Source: Balneolaceae bacterium (GTDB lineage Bacteria > Bacteroidota > Rhodothermia > Balneolales > Balneolaceae). Taken from it: a stretch of 64,000 nucleotides of DNA. A program made the position numbers and the translations under genes. A model generated the notes under the pieces. That model worked only from the letters and a program-made list of their open reading frames with translations. It did no database searches and was not told the DNA's origin. Each line of letters starts with the position of its first letter. The stretch's first letter is position 1. This document shows, piece by piece, positions 8,584 through 19,191 of this stretch. Location of the stretch: the NCBI GenBank assembly GCA_034521445.1, contig JAXHMM010000005.1, positions 611,709-675,708 on the forward strand, written 5' to 3'.

Positions 8584-9068
8584 TTATTTCGACCAGAGGG
8601 GTTGCCGCTTCCCTTTCGCCCGCCTGCGCTCCCGCTCCTTTCTACGCTGCCGTCGCCGCTTCTCCTTGGACTGCACCCGGGGCCAGATCTCCAGCAGATA
8701 GGCCCCGGCCCCGGAAAACTGCAGAAGGGCCCGGAAAGGCCCAGGACGACGGCAGCCGCCTCGTCAGGCCGGCCCGCCGCGAAAGGTTCGGCCCCCACCC
8801 GGAGCATGAGTCCGACGTTTAGCGCCAGGAAGGCCAGCCAGGGTTTGGGCTGGGCACGGAATCCCTCCTCCCGCGTCCGCCCGGGAAACATCCAGACGGA
8901 GACGCCCATGATAATCTGGGTGATCCATCCCACGGTGAGCATATGCCAGAAAAGCGGCATGAGCGCCGGCAGTCCCGCCGGGTCGAGGGCGGACAGAAGG
9001 CCCGCGGCCAGGGAAAGCAGAAACCAGACGAGGCCGGACTTGATAAAAAGCCGGGTGATACGAGGCAT
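8584..9068 (-). CDS. Small membrane protein B of the nos/NO-stress cluster, paralogue of A (frameshifted)
   Basis: About 160 residues, starting at 9068 with MPRITRLFIKSGLVWFLLSL. It carries FWHMLTVGWITQIIMGVSVW, FLALNVGLMLRV and, after an indel near 8735, LLQFSGAGAYLLEIW and a very basic tail ending QPLWSK at 8584. Four membrane segments are likely. It shares the His-x(5-8)-GW-x2-Q-x3-G-x3-WM pattern with its neighbour at 8162-8570, so the pair probably arose by tandem duplication. The histidines within membrane segments could bind heme or metal, but this is not established. It follows the large membrane protein gene by a few bases and is likely co-transcribed with it. Confidence 0.55.
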
Positions 9069-9071
9069 GAA

Positions 9072-10325
9072 TCAGCGGTCATCCTTTCCGGATGGTTCGA
9101 CGACCGAATCTATTCCTTCCACGGGGGCCGAACGCGCCAGGACGGCCCACATCCAGGTCATGGCCAGCACGGGCAGGGCGGCTGCGGCCGCAAGCGTCCA
9201 GAAGGCCCACATGCCGGTCCACCCCGCCGGTACGGCCGGGGTAAGCAGCAGGAGACAGCAGCACCGCGACCACGCTGCCCGCGAGCAGATAATCACGACC
9301 GGTACGGCACCTGACGGAGCAGGTGCAAGTCCGGCAGCGCCCGCCAGCGTAAAGCGCCCAGCAGCAATACATGCAGATAGAAAATGCGAAGCGCATGACT
9401 GGAGAGCAGGAAGTCACCGGGAACCACCGAAGCAGCAACCTGCATGAAACCCTTGAGCGCCAGGAGGGCCAGCGGCCACAGAAGCAGTCCCCCCAGCCGG
9501 CTTTTATGCTTCCAGAAACCGTAGCAGAGAACCAGCAGTCCCACGCCGGCCGCCACCCCTCCCAGGCGCCCGATCACCAGCATGAGTGGGGAGAGCAGAT
9601 CCTCCGATATGCCGTAGATAAAGGTAAGAGGGGCACCCAGCACAATGGCCGTCACCGGCAGCGCAAACGCCCCCCGGCCGGTCCACGCGCGCAGGTCTGC
9701 CGTCTCGGCAAGCATGGCCAGCGCGGCCAGCACCACCCAGCCCTCTGCAAAACAGGCCAGGAAGAAATGGGTCAGGGCCATGCCCAGCAGGGGCGTGCCC
9801 GGCGCCAGGTTCTGGGCCAGGGCCACCCCCCAGGCGCCCAGGCTGCTGACCAGCAACAGGAGCAGCGCGGAGTCCATGAACAGCAGGCCCGGCCGGTTGC
9901 CCGGCCGCAGGCGCAGTTTCCACCAGATGGCCATAAAGGCATACCAACTGACCATCACGGCCCCGCTGATCATGACGGAGAGGGGCAGGGAGATACCGCC
10001 CAGAGAAACCGGCCGGTAGCCGTAAAGCAGGAAAAAAGCCAGGAAAGCAGGCCGAGTCCCAGTCCCCAGCCGATGCAGGCCCGGAGCCGGCTAATAAGGC
10101 GCGACTGTTCGGGGAGCAGGCGGGCCATGCTCTTCCAGAGAAGGTACATGGGAAGGGGACAGCCCACCCGAAGAACATCAGGTGGGAATGAGCGTGGCGG
10201 AGGTTATCCAGGCTGAGTTCCCCGGGGAGCGGGGACACCATGCCCGCACGGAAAAACAGGCCCGTGGCCCCCGCCAGCACGAAGCAGAACAGGGAACCCT
10301 GCCATAACCATTGGTCCTTTCTCAT
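9072..10325 (-). CDS. Polytopic membrane protein of the nos cluster, heme-copper-oxidase-I-like (frameshifted)
   Basis: About 410 residues. It starts at 10325 (MRKDQWLWQGSLFCFVLAGA), and after frameshifts near 10170 and 10045 the middle is a long uninterrupted membrane stretch (9973-9293). The frame used at the end stops at 9293, but the neighbouring frame continues as WTGMWAFWTLAAAAALPVLA to a stop at 9072, so I join them. About 11-12 membrane helices are visible. The N-terminal LRHAHSHLMFFGWAVP, with several histidines, resembles oxidase subunit I-like or NnrS-like proteins seen with denitrification genes. It lies between ric and the two small membrane genes. A role in NO or N2O metabolism is inferred only from context. 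Confidence 0.55.
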
Positions 10326-10369
10326 CGTCCTCGTCGGTTGATCCCATTGCCCGGGCAGGTAGCCGGGCT

Positions 10370-11103
10370 TCAGCCGGCCAGACGTTCATGTAGCTCCAGG
10401 CCCGGGGAAACAGTATGTTGTTTTCCAGATGCACGTGCTTGTGAAGATCGTCTCGGAAACCCTCCAGGTTCTGGAAATAGACCCGGAAAGTGGGACAGGC
10501 ATCCTCAGGCGGCGTAAAACCGTCACTCAGCTCTTCCAGCCTTGCCATCAGCCGGCCGGCCTCTTCGTGCTCGGATTCCAGCATGGCCACGGCCTGTGCG
10601 GGAGTGCCTTCGTCCAGCCCGGATTCAGGCGCCCGGCCTTTCGAATCGGCCTCCACCAGGTGCCTGATATAAGGAAACAGCAGAAGCTCCTCTTTGTCAA
10701 GGTGATCAGTCATCTCGTCCCGCAGCTGCAGGAACACCTCCAGCATCTCTTTGAGAGCCGGATAGCTGCGGCCGTGCACCTTGGCCACTTTTCGCGCGTA
10801 GGATTCGATTTCGGGCAGCTTGTCCCGCACGAACCGGTGATGCATGCTGACAATGTACTCCACCAGCAGGTCGGCAGGCCAGGAGGCATAGTCGGCCTCT
10901 CCTCCGGCACGCCGGAGGACGGAACGCAGCTCCTGCTGCAGTTCCTGTACGTCCACGCCCTTCTTGGTGCAGGCTTCGGCCACAGTGCGTTTTCCCCCGC
11001 AGCAGAAATCCAGTCCGAATTTCTTAAAGGCGCCCGCGGCGCGGTAATCTTCGGCGACAATCTCTCCTATGGTTCGATGGGTAAGTTCCTGGTTCATGGT
11101 CAT
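10370..11103 (-). CDS. ric: Iron-sulfur cluster repair di-iron protein (Ric/ScdA/YtfE), frameshifted near the end
   Basis: The protein repairs iron-sulfur clusters damaged by nitric oxide in the cytosol. The N-terminal ScdA domain shows TIGEIVAEDYRAAGAFKKFG and LDFCCGG. The hemerythrin-like part has the expected metal-binding histidines and acids (MHHRFVRDKLPEIE, DHLDKEELLLFPYI, SEHEEAG, HKHVHLENNILFPRA). The raw frame reads past the end, but with one indel near 10403 it becomes PRALELHERLAG and stops at 10370, close to the family length of about 240 residues. The start at 11103 overlaps the hemN stop by four bases (ATGA), which implies translational coupling. The context of nos genes and an Rrf2 regulator fits NO-stress repair. 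Confidence 0.85.
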
Positions 11104-12478
11104 ACGGTTTTTGAATATTGGGATTTTGCGTATTTGGGGCGGTCCCCGGCGCGGTGCAGGTACCGGTCAAAGCACATGGCAATGTTCCGCAGGAAAAGCC
11201 GCCCCGTTTCGTTGATAGATATTCGGTCGTCATGCAGGCGAAGAAGCCCGTCCTGCTCCAGTTCCCCCAGCCGGTCCAGCTCCCTCGCGAAATAGTCGTT
11301 CATGTCGATACCCCAGCACCGCTCGACTTCGGCAAAGTCAACACCCATGCGGCACATGATGCGGCCGATGACCATGCGGCGTATTTCGTCATCGCGGTCC
11401 AGGCGGGCGTATTTGGCGACGGGCAGCCTTCCCGGTCGAGTTCCCTGTAATAGTCGCCCAGTTCCTTGGCGTTCTGCCAGTACCAGCCTCCGGCCCCGGA
11501 GATGCCCGACATGCCCAGGGCGTAGAGATCGGCCCCCGACCGGGTGCTGTAGCCCTGGAAATTCCTGTGCAGATCGCCGGAGGCCATCGCCTCCACCAGC
11601 TCGTCTCCCTCCCGTGCAAAGTGGTCCATGCCGATGAACCGGTACCCCTCCCGGTCCAGGTGGTCAATGGCCAGCCGCAGCATGGCAATCTTTTCGTCGG
11701 CCGAGGGAAGGTCCTCACGCTCCAGCAGGCGCTGCGCGGGCACACGAGAAGGCAGGTGCGCATAGCTGTAGACAGCCAGTCGGTCAGGCCCCAGGTCGGT
11801 CACCTCCTCCAGGGTTTTCCCGAAGGTCTGACGGCTCTGACGGGGCAGCCCGTATATCAGGTCGAAGTTTATCGATCGGATGCCCTCCTCCCGCAGCCAG
11901 CGGCAGACGCGTTCCACCTGCTCGGTGGGCTGTACGCGGTGGATGGCCTTCTGCACTTCGGGATTGGTGTCCTGCACGCCCAGGGAGGCGCGGTTGCAGC
12001 CGATGGCGGCCAGGGCCTGCACGTGTGCCCGGGTGCAGCGCCGGGGGTCAATCTCCACGCTGAATTCGGTTTGTCCTGTAAACTGGAATCGTTCACGCAG
12101 GGCGTCCCCCAGGCGCAGAAGCTGCGCGGGCTCCAGGAAGGTGGGGGTGCCTCCCCCGAAATGAAGCTGCTGCAGGGGAGCGCCCGGATTCAGGCGCCCG
12201 GACAGCAGGTCCATCTCCTTCTCCAGGTAATCCATGTAATGGTCTCCCCGGCCGCGGTCCCTGGTGATAATTTTGGTGCAGGCGCAGTACCAGCATAGGG
12301 AGAAGCAGAACGGGACGTGAACGTAGAGGGAAAGCGGGCGGCTGCGCCGGTTCCGGTCCTCCAGAGAGCACGCAAGTTCGGCGTACGCCCGCTCCCCACC
12401 CTCCCGGAATTGCACCGCGGTGGGGTAGGAGGTGTAACGGCGACCCGTTACGTTGTATTTACGAATGAGGTCATCCAT
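11100..12478 (-). CDS. hemN: Oxygen-independent coproporphyrinogen III oxidase (radical SAM), frameshifted
   Basis: This radical SAM enzyme makes protoporphyrinogen during heme synthesis without oxygen. The start at 12478 (MDDLIRKYNVTGRRYTSYPT) is family-typical. The 4Fe-4S motif CFSLCWYCAC (CxxxCxxCxC) follows YVHVPF, then HFGGGTPTFL, and FDLIYGLPRQ. One frameshift near 11405 separates the C-terminal part, which continues RIMCRMGVDFAEVERCWGID and ends at 11100. The joined length of about 457 residues matches HemN. Its place next to ric and nosY fits supply of heme to anaerobic respiratory enzymes. Confidence 0.88.
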
Positions 12479-12495
12479 GGGGACGGCGGTTTCTT

Positions 12496-13299
12496 CTAGA
12501 ATCCTTTCGCTCGAACAGCCTGAGTCCGCGCCATACCGGAACCACCCATCCAGAGGGCCAGGCAGGCGGAGGAGATCACCATGCCCAGCGAGCCTCCGAA
12601 AAAGCGGTTGAACACCGCACCGGTGTAGCCCATGAGCGCGGAGAAGTCGAACTCCAGCAGCACCCCGATCCGGGCCAGGTCGATGGGGTTGAGCACCGAC
12701 AGGCCGATCACGACCTTCTCGAGCGGGTATTGGCTGAAGGAGCTGACCACCGCCAGGATGAGTCCGTCGTAGAGTACGGCCAGCAGCAGCCAGCTGATCA
12801 GAGCGAAACCGAATCCCTTCACCCGGTCATCGTAGTACCGGAGCCCGAACAGGAAGCCAATGCCCGTGAATATCAGCGTGAGCACCACGCCCAGTCCAAG
12901 CACGGTAACCATGCCGCCCGCGCTGGCGCCTGTCCAGGCGCCCGTATACAACAGGGGCGCGCCCACGCCCAGCAGAAAGGCCAGGCAAAGCGGCAGGGCG
13001 AGTCCCCCGTAGACGCCCGCAAAGATGCGGCGGCGGTCCATGGGCTGGGCAAGCAGCATCTCCACAAACTCCCGTGACTGGTACAGGTAAAGCACCCCAT
13101 AAATGAGGCTTACCAGGGGCACGAAGAGGAGCATAATATTTGACAGGCTCAGCAGCGCCTTCACGCCGCCCCCGCCGAAACGTATAAGCGCGTCGGTACA
13201 GCACAGCGCGAGCGAGAAGCGCAGGAGCCATACCATCCGAGGTGCCGCGCGAGCGGTTCCTTCCATCGGTAATCCTGGCGGACGGCCCACGGTCTTCAT
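12496..13299 (-). CDS. nosY: NosY-type ABC transporter permease
   Basis: About 267 residues with six membrane segments. With NosF and NosD it forms the ABC system needed to mature the copper sites of N2O reductase. The sequence VSLIYGVLYLYQSREFVEML followed by LAQPMDRRRIFAGVYGGLAL is typical of NosY. The first 30 residues look garbled by indels (the expected basic start then RMVWLLRFSLALC). ATG 13299 overlaps the likely nosF stop (ATGA). The C-terminus is intact to 12496, 17 bases before hemN. Confidence 0.85.
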   Translation of the reverse strand: MKTVGRPPGLPMEGTARAAPRMVWLLRFSLALCCTDALIRFGGGGVKALLSLSNIMLLFVPLVSLIYGVLYLYQSREFVEMLLAQPMDRRRIFAGVYGGLALPLCLAFLLGVGAPLLYTGAWTGASAGGMVTVLGLGVVLTLIFTGIGFLFGLRYYDDRVKGFGFALISWLLLAVLYDGLILAVVSSFSQYPLEKVVIGLSVLNPIDLARIGVLLEFDFSALMGYTGAVFNRFFGGSLGMVISSACLALWMGGSGMARTQAVRAKGF

Positions 13300-14018
13300 G
13301 CAGCGGCCTGGTCGAGACAGCTCCAGCCTCAGCCCCTTCCAGCGCCGCCGTGCTCGTTGTTCGCCGTACGAACGGGTCCTCGGGTCCTCTCGTCACGCGG
13401 ACCCGACCCTCCACCAGCAGCACGATGCGGTCGGACAACTCCTCTATTTCGCTCATGATGTGGGTGGTGAGCAGGATGGTTTTGCCCCGCTCCTTTTCCC
13501 GGCGGATCCACTGCTTGAAGCGAAAGCTGGAGCGCGGATCCAGGCCGGCTGTGGGCTCGTCCAGTATCAAGACGGGCGGATCGAACATGAGCGCCACCAG
13601 GGCGCCGGCTTTCTGCTTCGTACCTCCGGACAGCACCCTCAGGGGCTTGTCCATCTCCTTGTCCAGTTCGAAGAGTGCAATCAGCTCCCGGGCGTAAACC
13701 GCTTCCTCGCCGCGTATGCGGACGACGAAGTCCATCATCTCCCGCAACGTCGGTGCTTTCGGGATATCGAGCCTGCCGGGGCATGCAGCCCCAGGAGGCG
13801 CCGGTAGTCTCGCATGACCCGTTCGGGGTGACGCCCGTCAATCTCGATGTCCCCCGTCGGGTCGTGCCGGTCCCGGCCAGGTGCTTGATGAGGTGGTCGT
13901 GCCGATGCCGTTGGGGCCGACGCATGCCGGTGCAGCTTCCCTGCGGCATACGCAGGTCCACGCGGTCCAGCACCTTCAGCTCCCCGAATGATTTGCTCAA
14001 TCCATCGATGGTAATCAT
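13296..14018 (-). CDS. nosF: NosF-type ABC transporter ATPase (frameshifted)
   Basis: ATPase partner of NosY and NosD in N2O-reductase copper-site assembly. The start at 14018 (MITIDGLSKSFGELKVLDRV) overlaps the nosD stop by four bases. The Walker A region near 13920 is split by an indel; in the alternative frame it reads VGPNGIGTTTLIKHLAG. Downstream parts are clear: LRVLSGGTKQKAGALVALMF (signature motif), PPVLILDEPTAGLDPRSSFR (Walker B and D-loop) and ILLTTHIMSEIEELSD (H-loop). The end is uncertain; a stop overlapping the nosY start at 13296 is the neatest reading. Confidence 0.83.
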
Positions 14019-15355
14019 TGTATCCTCTCCATCAGGGGTTTTTTGTCCTGGAGATTCTCAGGGGTTAGTACGGGCATGATGCGCTCGGCCGTATCGAGGA
14101 TGCCGATCAGCATGCTGCGCATGAGGACAAGGATTTCCGGCTGCTTCTCAATAAGAATGGAGAAAAGCCGTACGGGACGGTGGGGCACGTCGCCCACGCC
14201 GTCGCGGTCCAGGTCGTAGCCCGAATAGTGACTCCAGTAGTTGCGGTTGAAAATGTTGAAATTCTGCCGGCTGTTGGTGGCCACCCTCGAAGGTGTTGGC
14301 CATGAAGTTGTTCTCCACAAACTGGTTGTCCATGGAATTGGCCATCACCTTCAACGCCCCAGCCGTTGCTTCGAAAGTCGTTTCTTTTCACGCGGTTGCG
14401 GCTGGAGGCCTCCATGTAGAGGCCGATGGAGTTGTCGGCGAACAGGTTGCCGGTGACGGTGCTGGAGCGGATCTCCTTCATCAGCAGCCCGTAGGCGGCC
14501 GATCCCCAGTCCTGTCCAGAAAGCGGTTGTCTGTCAGCTCCACGTGGTCGGTGAACATCGCAGCCACGCCTGCGCCGTCATTCTTGGAACGTATTTCCGG
14601 TGAAAGTGCAGTTGTTGGAAGAACATGAAGTGCAGTCCGTAGCGCAGGTTGCCCTCGCCGTGGTTGCCGGTGAGGCGCGCTTCCGCGCGCAAAACTGGGA
14701 GATCAGATGCCAGTCACGGTGTCCCTCCACCCGGTTGTCCGCGATATCGATGTTTCTGCTGTACCAGAGGCGGATGCCGTTGCCCGACATTGGTCTCCCG
14801 CTCTCCCGCGGCGGTGAGATGTTGTTTCTAATCGTGCCGCCGTCCGACCTGCGCGAGGTTGATGCCGAAGAAATTTTGGCTCAGCACAAGGTTCTCGAGC
14901 CGAATGCCGGCGGATTCCTCTACCAGGATCCCGGCATTGTCGTCCATAAAACTCACGCCCGAACCGCGCACCTCCAGGTCGCGAATGGTCACATGGTCGG
15001 CGTGGACGATCAGCACGGAACCCTCGCCCCCGGCGTCCACCACCGCCCGGCCTTCGCCGCGGATGGTAAGCGTCTTGTCGATCAAGGAGGTTCCCGCGCT
15101 CGGAATAGGTTCCCTCCCGCAATACGACGGTGTCGCCGGAATCGGCCCGGTCCACGGCCTCTTGCAGGGAGGAAATTTCACCGCCCGGTGAGACGGTGCA
15201 GGTGCGCAGGGGCGACACTGGCGAGGAAGGACGGCTGTCCGGCAGCGTCCGCCGGAAGCCCTGGCGGCGGCCAGCCACGGCAGAGCCGCCGACAGCAGAG
15301 GCCCGCGGCCCGCGGGCCCCGGAAATATGATCCCTGGTGTGTTCATGATACGCAA
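14015..15355 (-). CDS. nosD: NosD-type periplasmic copper-maturation protein (frameshifted)
   Basis: A periplasmic right-handed beta-helix protein that works with NosFY in N2O-reductase maturation. After a signal-peptide region distorted by indels, the text reads SLQEAVDRADSGDTVVLREG, then IRGEGRAVVDAGGEGSVLIV, GAGILVEES-like repeats, NGIRLWYSRNIDIADNRVEG and DNSIGLYMEASSRN, all typical CASH-repeat strands. The C-terminus is intact (FNRNYWSHYSGYDLDRDGVG) to the stop at 14015. At least five indels occur. The gene sits between nosL and nosF in the usual order. Confidence 0.85.
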
Positions 15356-15392
15356 TCCATCTATTTTTCAGTGCCTTGACTCCAAATGCTGC

Positions 15393-15831
15393 TCAACGGG
15401 AGACACGCTCCCATTCGATGCGTTCGCCCGGGTATTCTTCGAGATGACGCTCTGCAGCCTGCTGCGATGCGTACGGCCACGGCGGCGGCGCCCACGAGGA
15501 ACTCCGGTATCTCATCGCTGCGTATCAGCACCGCCTCGGTCAGCGACAGCCAGCTGCCCGGCTCATTGAAATCGCTCACCCAGAAGGATGCGCCATAGCG
15601 GCCTCGCTGCGGGTGCTCCGAGCGGTAGTCGCCCCATGCATTCAATGGCGTCGAACTTGACGGCCTTGCCCCGTGGTGCGCGACCATCTGGGAGGCAAAA
15701 GCGGGATCTGCGATCATCATTTTGCAGTGGGCGCCTGCGTCGGAGCCGTAGTGAATTTCTGCTGGTCCCCCGCCGCAGGCGGCCATCAGAAGAGCCAGCG
15801 CCAGTGTCGCGGTTAGTTTTTCTCCATCCAT
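15393..15831 (-). CDS. nosL: NosL-type copper lipoprotein (frameshifted)
   Basis: An outer-membrane or periplasmic copper chaperone for N2O reductase. The start at 15831 gives a lipobox (LALALLMAAC). The copper-binding motif lies in AHCKMMIADPAFASQMVA, followed in the shifted frame by GKAVKFDAIECM, both characteristic of NosL. The C-terminal part in the third frame ends GERIEWERVSR at 15393. The joined length of about 145 residues fits the family. It is placed between a conserved membrane protein gene and nosD. Confidence 0.8.
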
Positions 15832-15855
15832 TCATGGTTGATTCCTCTTTTTTTG

Positions 15856-16440
15856 TCATGATGCATTCTTTGACGGCCGCTCGCGCCACCAGACCAGCGC
15901 GGCCAGGCCCATGGAACACATGGCCAGGAAAAAGCCGATGTGCGGCATGGAGGTGGTGCGCATGTTCAGCAGCTGCTTGGTGCCGATCAGCGGGGCTGGT
16001 AGGTCATGCCCGGCACCTTGATGGCGGCGTCGGGACTCAGGTTGTGCCCGTAAGTCGATACTCCCACAGCCAGAAGTCGTGCCAGGCCCGCCAGCGCGCA
16101 GCAGCACGAAGAAGACCAGCCACACGGCCAGCCATTTCCGGTTGCCCCAATAGGCGATCAGCAGGCCCGTGAGAATCAGGCGCCGCGAAAAGCGGGGCAT
16201 GATCTTGAGCTCCGGGATGGAGTCGGGGTGGATCCCCTGCATGCCGATATAGTGGTTCAGGCCATTGATGTTCTGCAGGTCCTGCGGGGCCTTGCCCTCA
16301 ATGGTGTTCACGCGGATATTGAGGCCAATGCCCTCGGGATACTGGGGGGCGTCAAGATTTATGCTCCAGATGGGGAATACGAACACACCTGCCAGCAGCA
16401 GGGCCGCAACCGCCATTGCTATTCTGTTTTTCTTTTTCAT
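15856..16440 (-). CDS. Conserved membrane protein of Bacteroidota-type nos clusters (frameshifted)
   Basis: About 195 residues. The start at 16440 (MKKKNRIAMAVAALLLAGVF) leads into PIWSINLDAPQYPEGIGLNI and INGLNHYIGMQGIHPDS, blocks I recognise from an unnamed membrane protein that accompanies nosL in Bacteroidota-like nos clusters. Further membrane segments follow (RLILTGLLIAYWG, WLAVWLVFFVLL), and the C-terminus, in the original frame, ends HIGFFLAMCSMGLAALVWW. Frameshifts near 16095 and 16000 garble the part between. Its role is unknown, presumably in N2O-reductase assembly or electron delivery. Confidence 0.65.
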   Translation of the reverse strand: MKKKNRIAMAVAALLLAGVFVFPIWSINLDAPQYPEGIGLNIRVNTIEGKAPQDLQNINGLNHYIGMQGIHPDSIPELKIMPRFSRRLILTGLLIAYWGNRKWLAVWLVFFVLLRAGGPGTTSGCGSIDLRAQPESRRRHQGAGHDLPAPLIGTKQLLNMRTTSMPHIGFFLAMCSMGLAALVWWRERPSKNAS

Positions 16441-16586
16441 GGCTTATCTCAATCGTTTGTGTTTCTCGCCCGGCGTCCGGGTATTGCATTCCGTTTGGTG
16501 CCGGCCGGGGGCGGCTGAGCCGCTCCGTCCGGCGATAGGTAGCGGGGAGCTGTCACACGCCCCGCCACGATGGATTGAGAGTCAGA

Positions 16587-18566
16587 CTATTCGCCGGTGC
16601 CGAAGCTGATCGGCACGTCGGAGCCGGCAGGTGAAACCCTGATGTATCCCTGCATCTCCTGGTCGGAGTGCCGAACAGAAGTCCGTGCAGTAGAAGGGCG
16701 CTACACCCACGCGGTCGGGCGTCCAGACCAGGGTCCGGGTCTCACCCGGCATGATCAGGAGCTCGGAGGTGTTGGCCCCGCGGACAGTGAAACCGTGCGG
16801 CACATCCCAATCCTGTTCCAGGTTGGTGACATGGAAGTAGACCGTGTCACCCATCCTAATGCCCTCGATGTTATCGCGGGACGAAGTGGGTACGAATGGT
16901 GGACATGTAGATGTGCACCTCGTCCCCGTCGCGCTCTACCCGTGCCTCATCCTCGCTGGTGATGGCGTGCGGGTTGTGATTGTCTTCCAGCGGGTAGAAT
17001 GCGGACCATGTCGTCGTCCATGATCAGGTCGGCCGGTATGCCCTGCGCGTAGTGCGGCTCGCCCTCGGTGGGGAAGTCCAGCAGCAGGCGCATCTTGTCG
17101 CCCGAAATATCTATGAGGTTGGGCCGAGTGGAAGAGCTCCGGACCCGTGGGCAGATAGCGGTCCTTGGTGATCTTGTTGAGAGCCACCATGTATTTGCCC
17201 AGGGCTTGCGGCTGTCCCCGCCGGGAATCATAAGGTGACCCGGAGAGCAGGATCGATGCGGTCAGAGCACCTCGAAGGAATCCAGGCTCCACTTCACGAT
17301 TTCCGAAGGAGATGAATGCCGTGGTATAGGCGTTTCCGCGCCCGTCGAACTCCGTGTGCTGGAGGGGACCCAGGCCGGGGTTCTGCACCTCAGCCGGCCA
17401 CTGTGGCGTCGTAGCGCAGCACCGGAATGCCCTCTTCCTCACCCTCGCAGTCCTCGTCTCGATGGCCTCGATCATCTTGCTGAAGGAGTGCACCGGGATG
17501 CACCGTGGAAAGCTTGCCGCCGGCCACAATAAGCTCCCCGTCCGGCGAAACGTCCACCCCGTGGGGGGATTTGGGCGTGGGCAGGAGCAGATCATGCCCG
17601 GAGCTCGGTGGGATCGAGTACGCGCACCTGGTCGTAGCGCTTGGTCTTGGCGATGTGGTCGGAGTCGATGTAGTTGCGCACGTAGTCGGCGGGCACCATC
17701 TCGCCTTCGCCCTGCGCGGCATACTCGGCCGCCTTGGCCCAGTTGACCGCGGCGATATAATCCTTGTCGTTGCGCGAGGCATTCACTTCCAGCAGGGTGT
17801 GGGCCTGCTCGCTGTTGTAGCTGGTAAAGAAGGACCAGCCGTGCGAGGGGACCTTTGCCCGCGTGGGAGAGGTCGTAGTCGAATCCGGGCACCAGGATCT
17901 GGAAGTCCAGGCGGCGTGGAACCGTCATCCTGCATCTTGATGAAGGAGAGCGTACCCTGGAAATTTCTCGGCGTAGGAGTCAATGGCCACGTCCCGTTCC
18001 CCGTCGTCGCCCATGGGCACGCATGAAAGGCGTGGCGGCCGAGATATACTCGGTGCTCTGGGTTACGAAGGGCCGAGGCATGGTTGCCGCCGGAGTTGGG
18101 AATCTCGATGATTTCTGGTGGTCTGGAAGCTGTTCAGATCGATCTTGGCCACACGGGGCGTGTTGTTTTCGTTGATGAAAATGTAGCGCCCGTCAGGCAC
18201 ACCATGGGGTCTGGGACAGCTCGGGGTGGTGAGCGTCGCCCCAGGGGCGCGGAACCGGTCAGGAGGTCTCCAGCATCGCCTTGGTCTCCTCGTTGTAGCC
18301 GTAGCCGTTGGTGGCCGGCATGAGGAAGACAGGGATGGTGTAGATATGGCGTCCCGAGGGGATGCCGTAGACGCTGAGCTGTCCGCTGTAGCCGCCAGAC
18401 ATGAATCCGTAGAATTCGTCGTATTCACCGGGGGCTACGACCGGTTTCCGTGGCAGCGCTCGGCGTCGCGAGCCCAGCTCCTGGCTGGAGCCTTGCGCCC
18501 AGGACCAGCGGGCAGAGGGCCGCCAGCGGCAATATCCGTGGCTTGTTGAGGATCGGAAGTGTTCAT
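16587..18566 (-). CDS. nosZ: Nitrous oxide reductase, clade II (Sec-type) (frameshifted)
   Basis: The periplasmic copper enzyme that reduces N2O to N2. The N-terminal propeller begins in the shifted frame as GEYDEFYGFMSGGYSGQLSV and YGIPSGRHIYTIPVF. The middle carries HGVDVSPDGELIVAGGKLST. The C-terminal cupredoxin domain holds the CuA site YCTDFC followed, once a single extra C at 16664 is removed, by SALHQEMQGYI: the CxxxCxxxHxxM ligands. The gene starts at 18566 with a Sec-like leader (PLAALCPLVLGARLQPG in the neighbouring frame) and no twin-arginine, as in clade II enzymes. Roughly ten indels break it, yet all recognised blocks are in order and the joined length of about 655 residues is right. 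Cytochrome c lies upstream; the accessory genes lie downstream. Confidence 0.9.
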
Positions 18567-18606
18567 AATGATGGTTTCGTTTGTGAGGGTTGGTGGTTGT
18601 CTAAAG

Positions 18607-19116
18607 TCAGCTCTCCTCTTCGTCGAGCTCTTTGCGTTGGGGTCGGCGGAGGTATGCGACAATGGCCCTCGCCTGTTCCTGCGTCAGGTCTCTGATTGGG
18701 CATGGGCGTCAGGAGATCGCGAAAGCATCTTCTTGGCTCCCGGGTGGTCCTTGACCGCTTCTTGCGGGTTGAGAACCGGTGTTCATCACATAGGTGGGCG
18801 AGCGCGTCTCGGAGATGTTACCCAGGGCGGGTCCCACATAGCGTTCATCCATTCTGTGGCAGGCCGAGCACTCGGTCTTGAGAACCTGGGCCCCCTGCCT
18901 GCCGCCATATCGGGATCGAGGGATTCGAGCGTGACCACTTCGTCCACGGGCCCGATGCCGTGTTCCATTTCGGATTCCGAGAGACTCCGGAGGTCGGTGG
19001 ACTCGGCGCGCCGACGAGGCGTCGTTCTCGCCACTCTCCGTGGAGCCGCTGCTGCAGCCGCCCAGGAGCAGGGCCGTCACGACCATCCATCCTGATAATT
19101 TCTTGAGTGTTTTCAT
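18607..19116 (-). CDS. Monoheme cytochrome c lipoprotein of the nos cluster (frameshifted)
   Basis: A likely electron donor to NosZ, lipid-anchored in the periplasm. The start at 19116 gives MKTLKKLSGWMVVTALLLGG followed by the lipobox cysteine. After frameshifts the heme motif is CSACH in QVLKTECSACHRMDERYVGP, followed by ALGNISETRSPTYVMNM and a tail LTQEQARAIVAYLRRP to a stop at 18607. The final methionine ligand is probably in the TPMPN stretch near 18705. The joined length is about 170 residues. It is the first gene after the operator at 19172-19191 and 40 bases before nosZ. Confidence 0.8.
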
Positions 19117-19171
19117 GACGTATAAGCGCAGGTTTTAGAGGTCTGGTTCTAAGTGATCGTCATTCGAGTTA

Positions 19172-19191
19172 TTAAGAGTCTTTTATCTTGA
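19172..19191. promoter_or_regulatory. Putative Rrf2-family operator, copy A (upstream of cytochrome c/nosZ)
   Basis: TTAAGA-N8-TCTTGA, a near-perfect inverted repeat differing in three positions from copy B at 19686. It overlaps the stop of the Rrf2 gene and lies 55 bases before the cytochrome c start, a good place for an operator controlling the nos operon. Confidence 0.65.

Noticed and set aside
9371..10216. 281-residue plus-strand open frame opposite the nos-cluster membrane protein
   Set aside because: Low-complexity, glutamine/arginine-rich shadow; the minus strand encodes clear membrane helices.
16655..16672. Altered CuA ligands in NosZ
   Set aside because: One extra C at 16664 explains it; without it the motif is the standard CSALHQEM.
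16587..18566. Programmed ribosomal frameshifting as an explanation for the broken nosZ
   Set aside because: There are many shifts at unrelated sequences in nearly every gene of the region, without slippery sites followed by structures.
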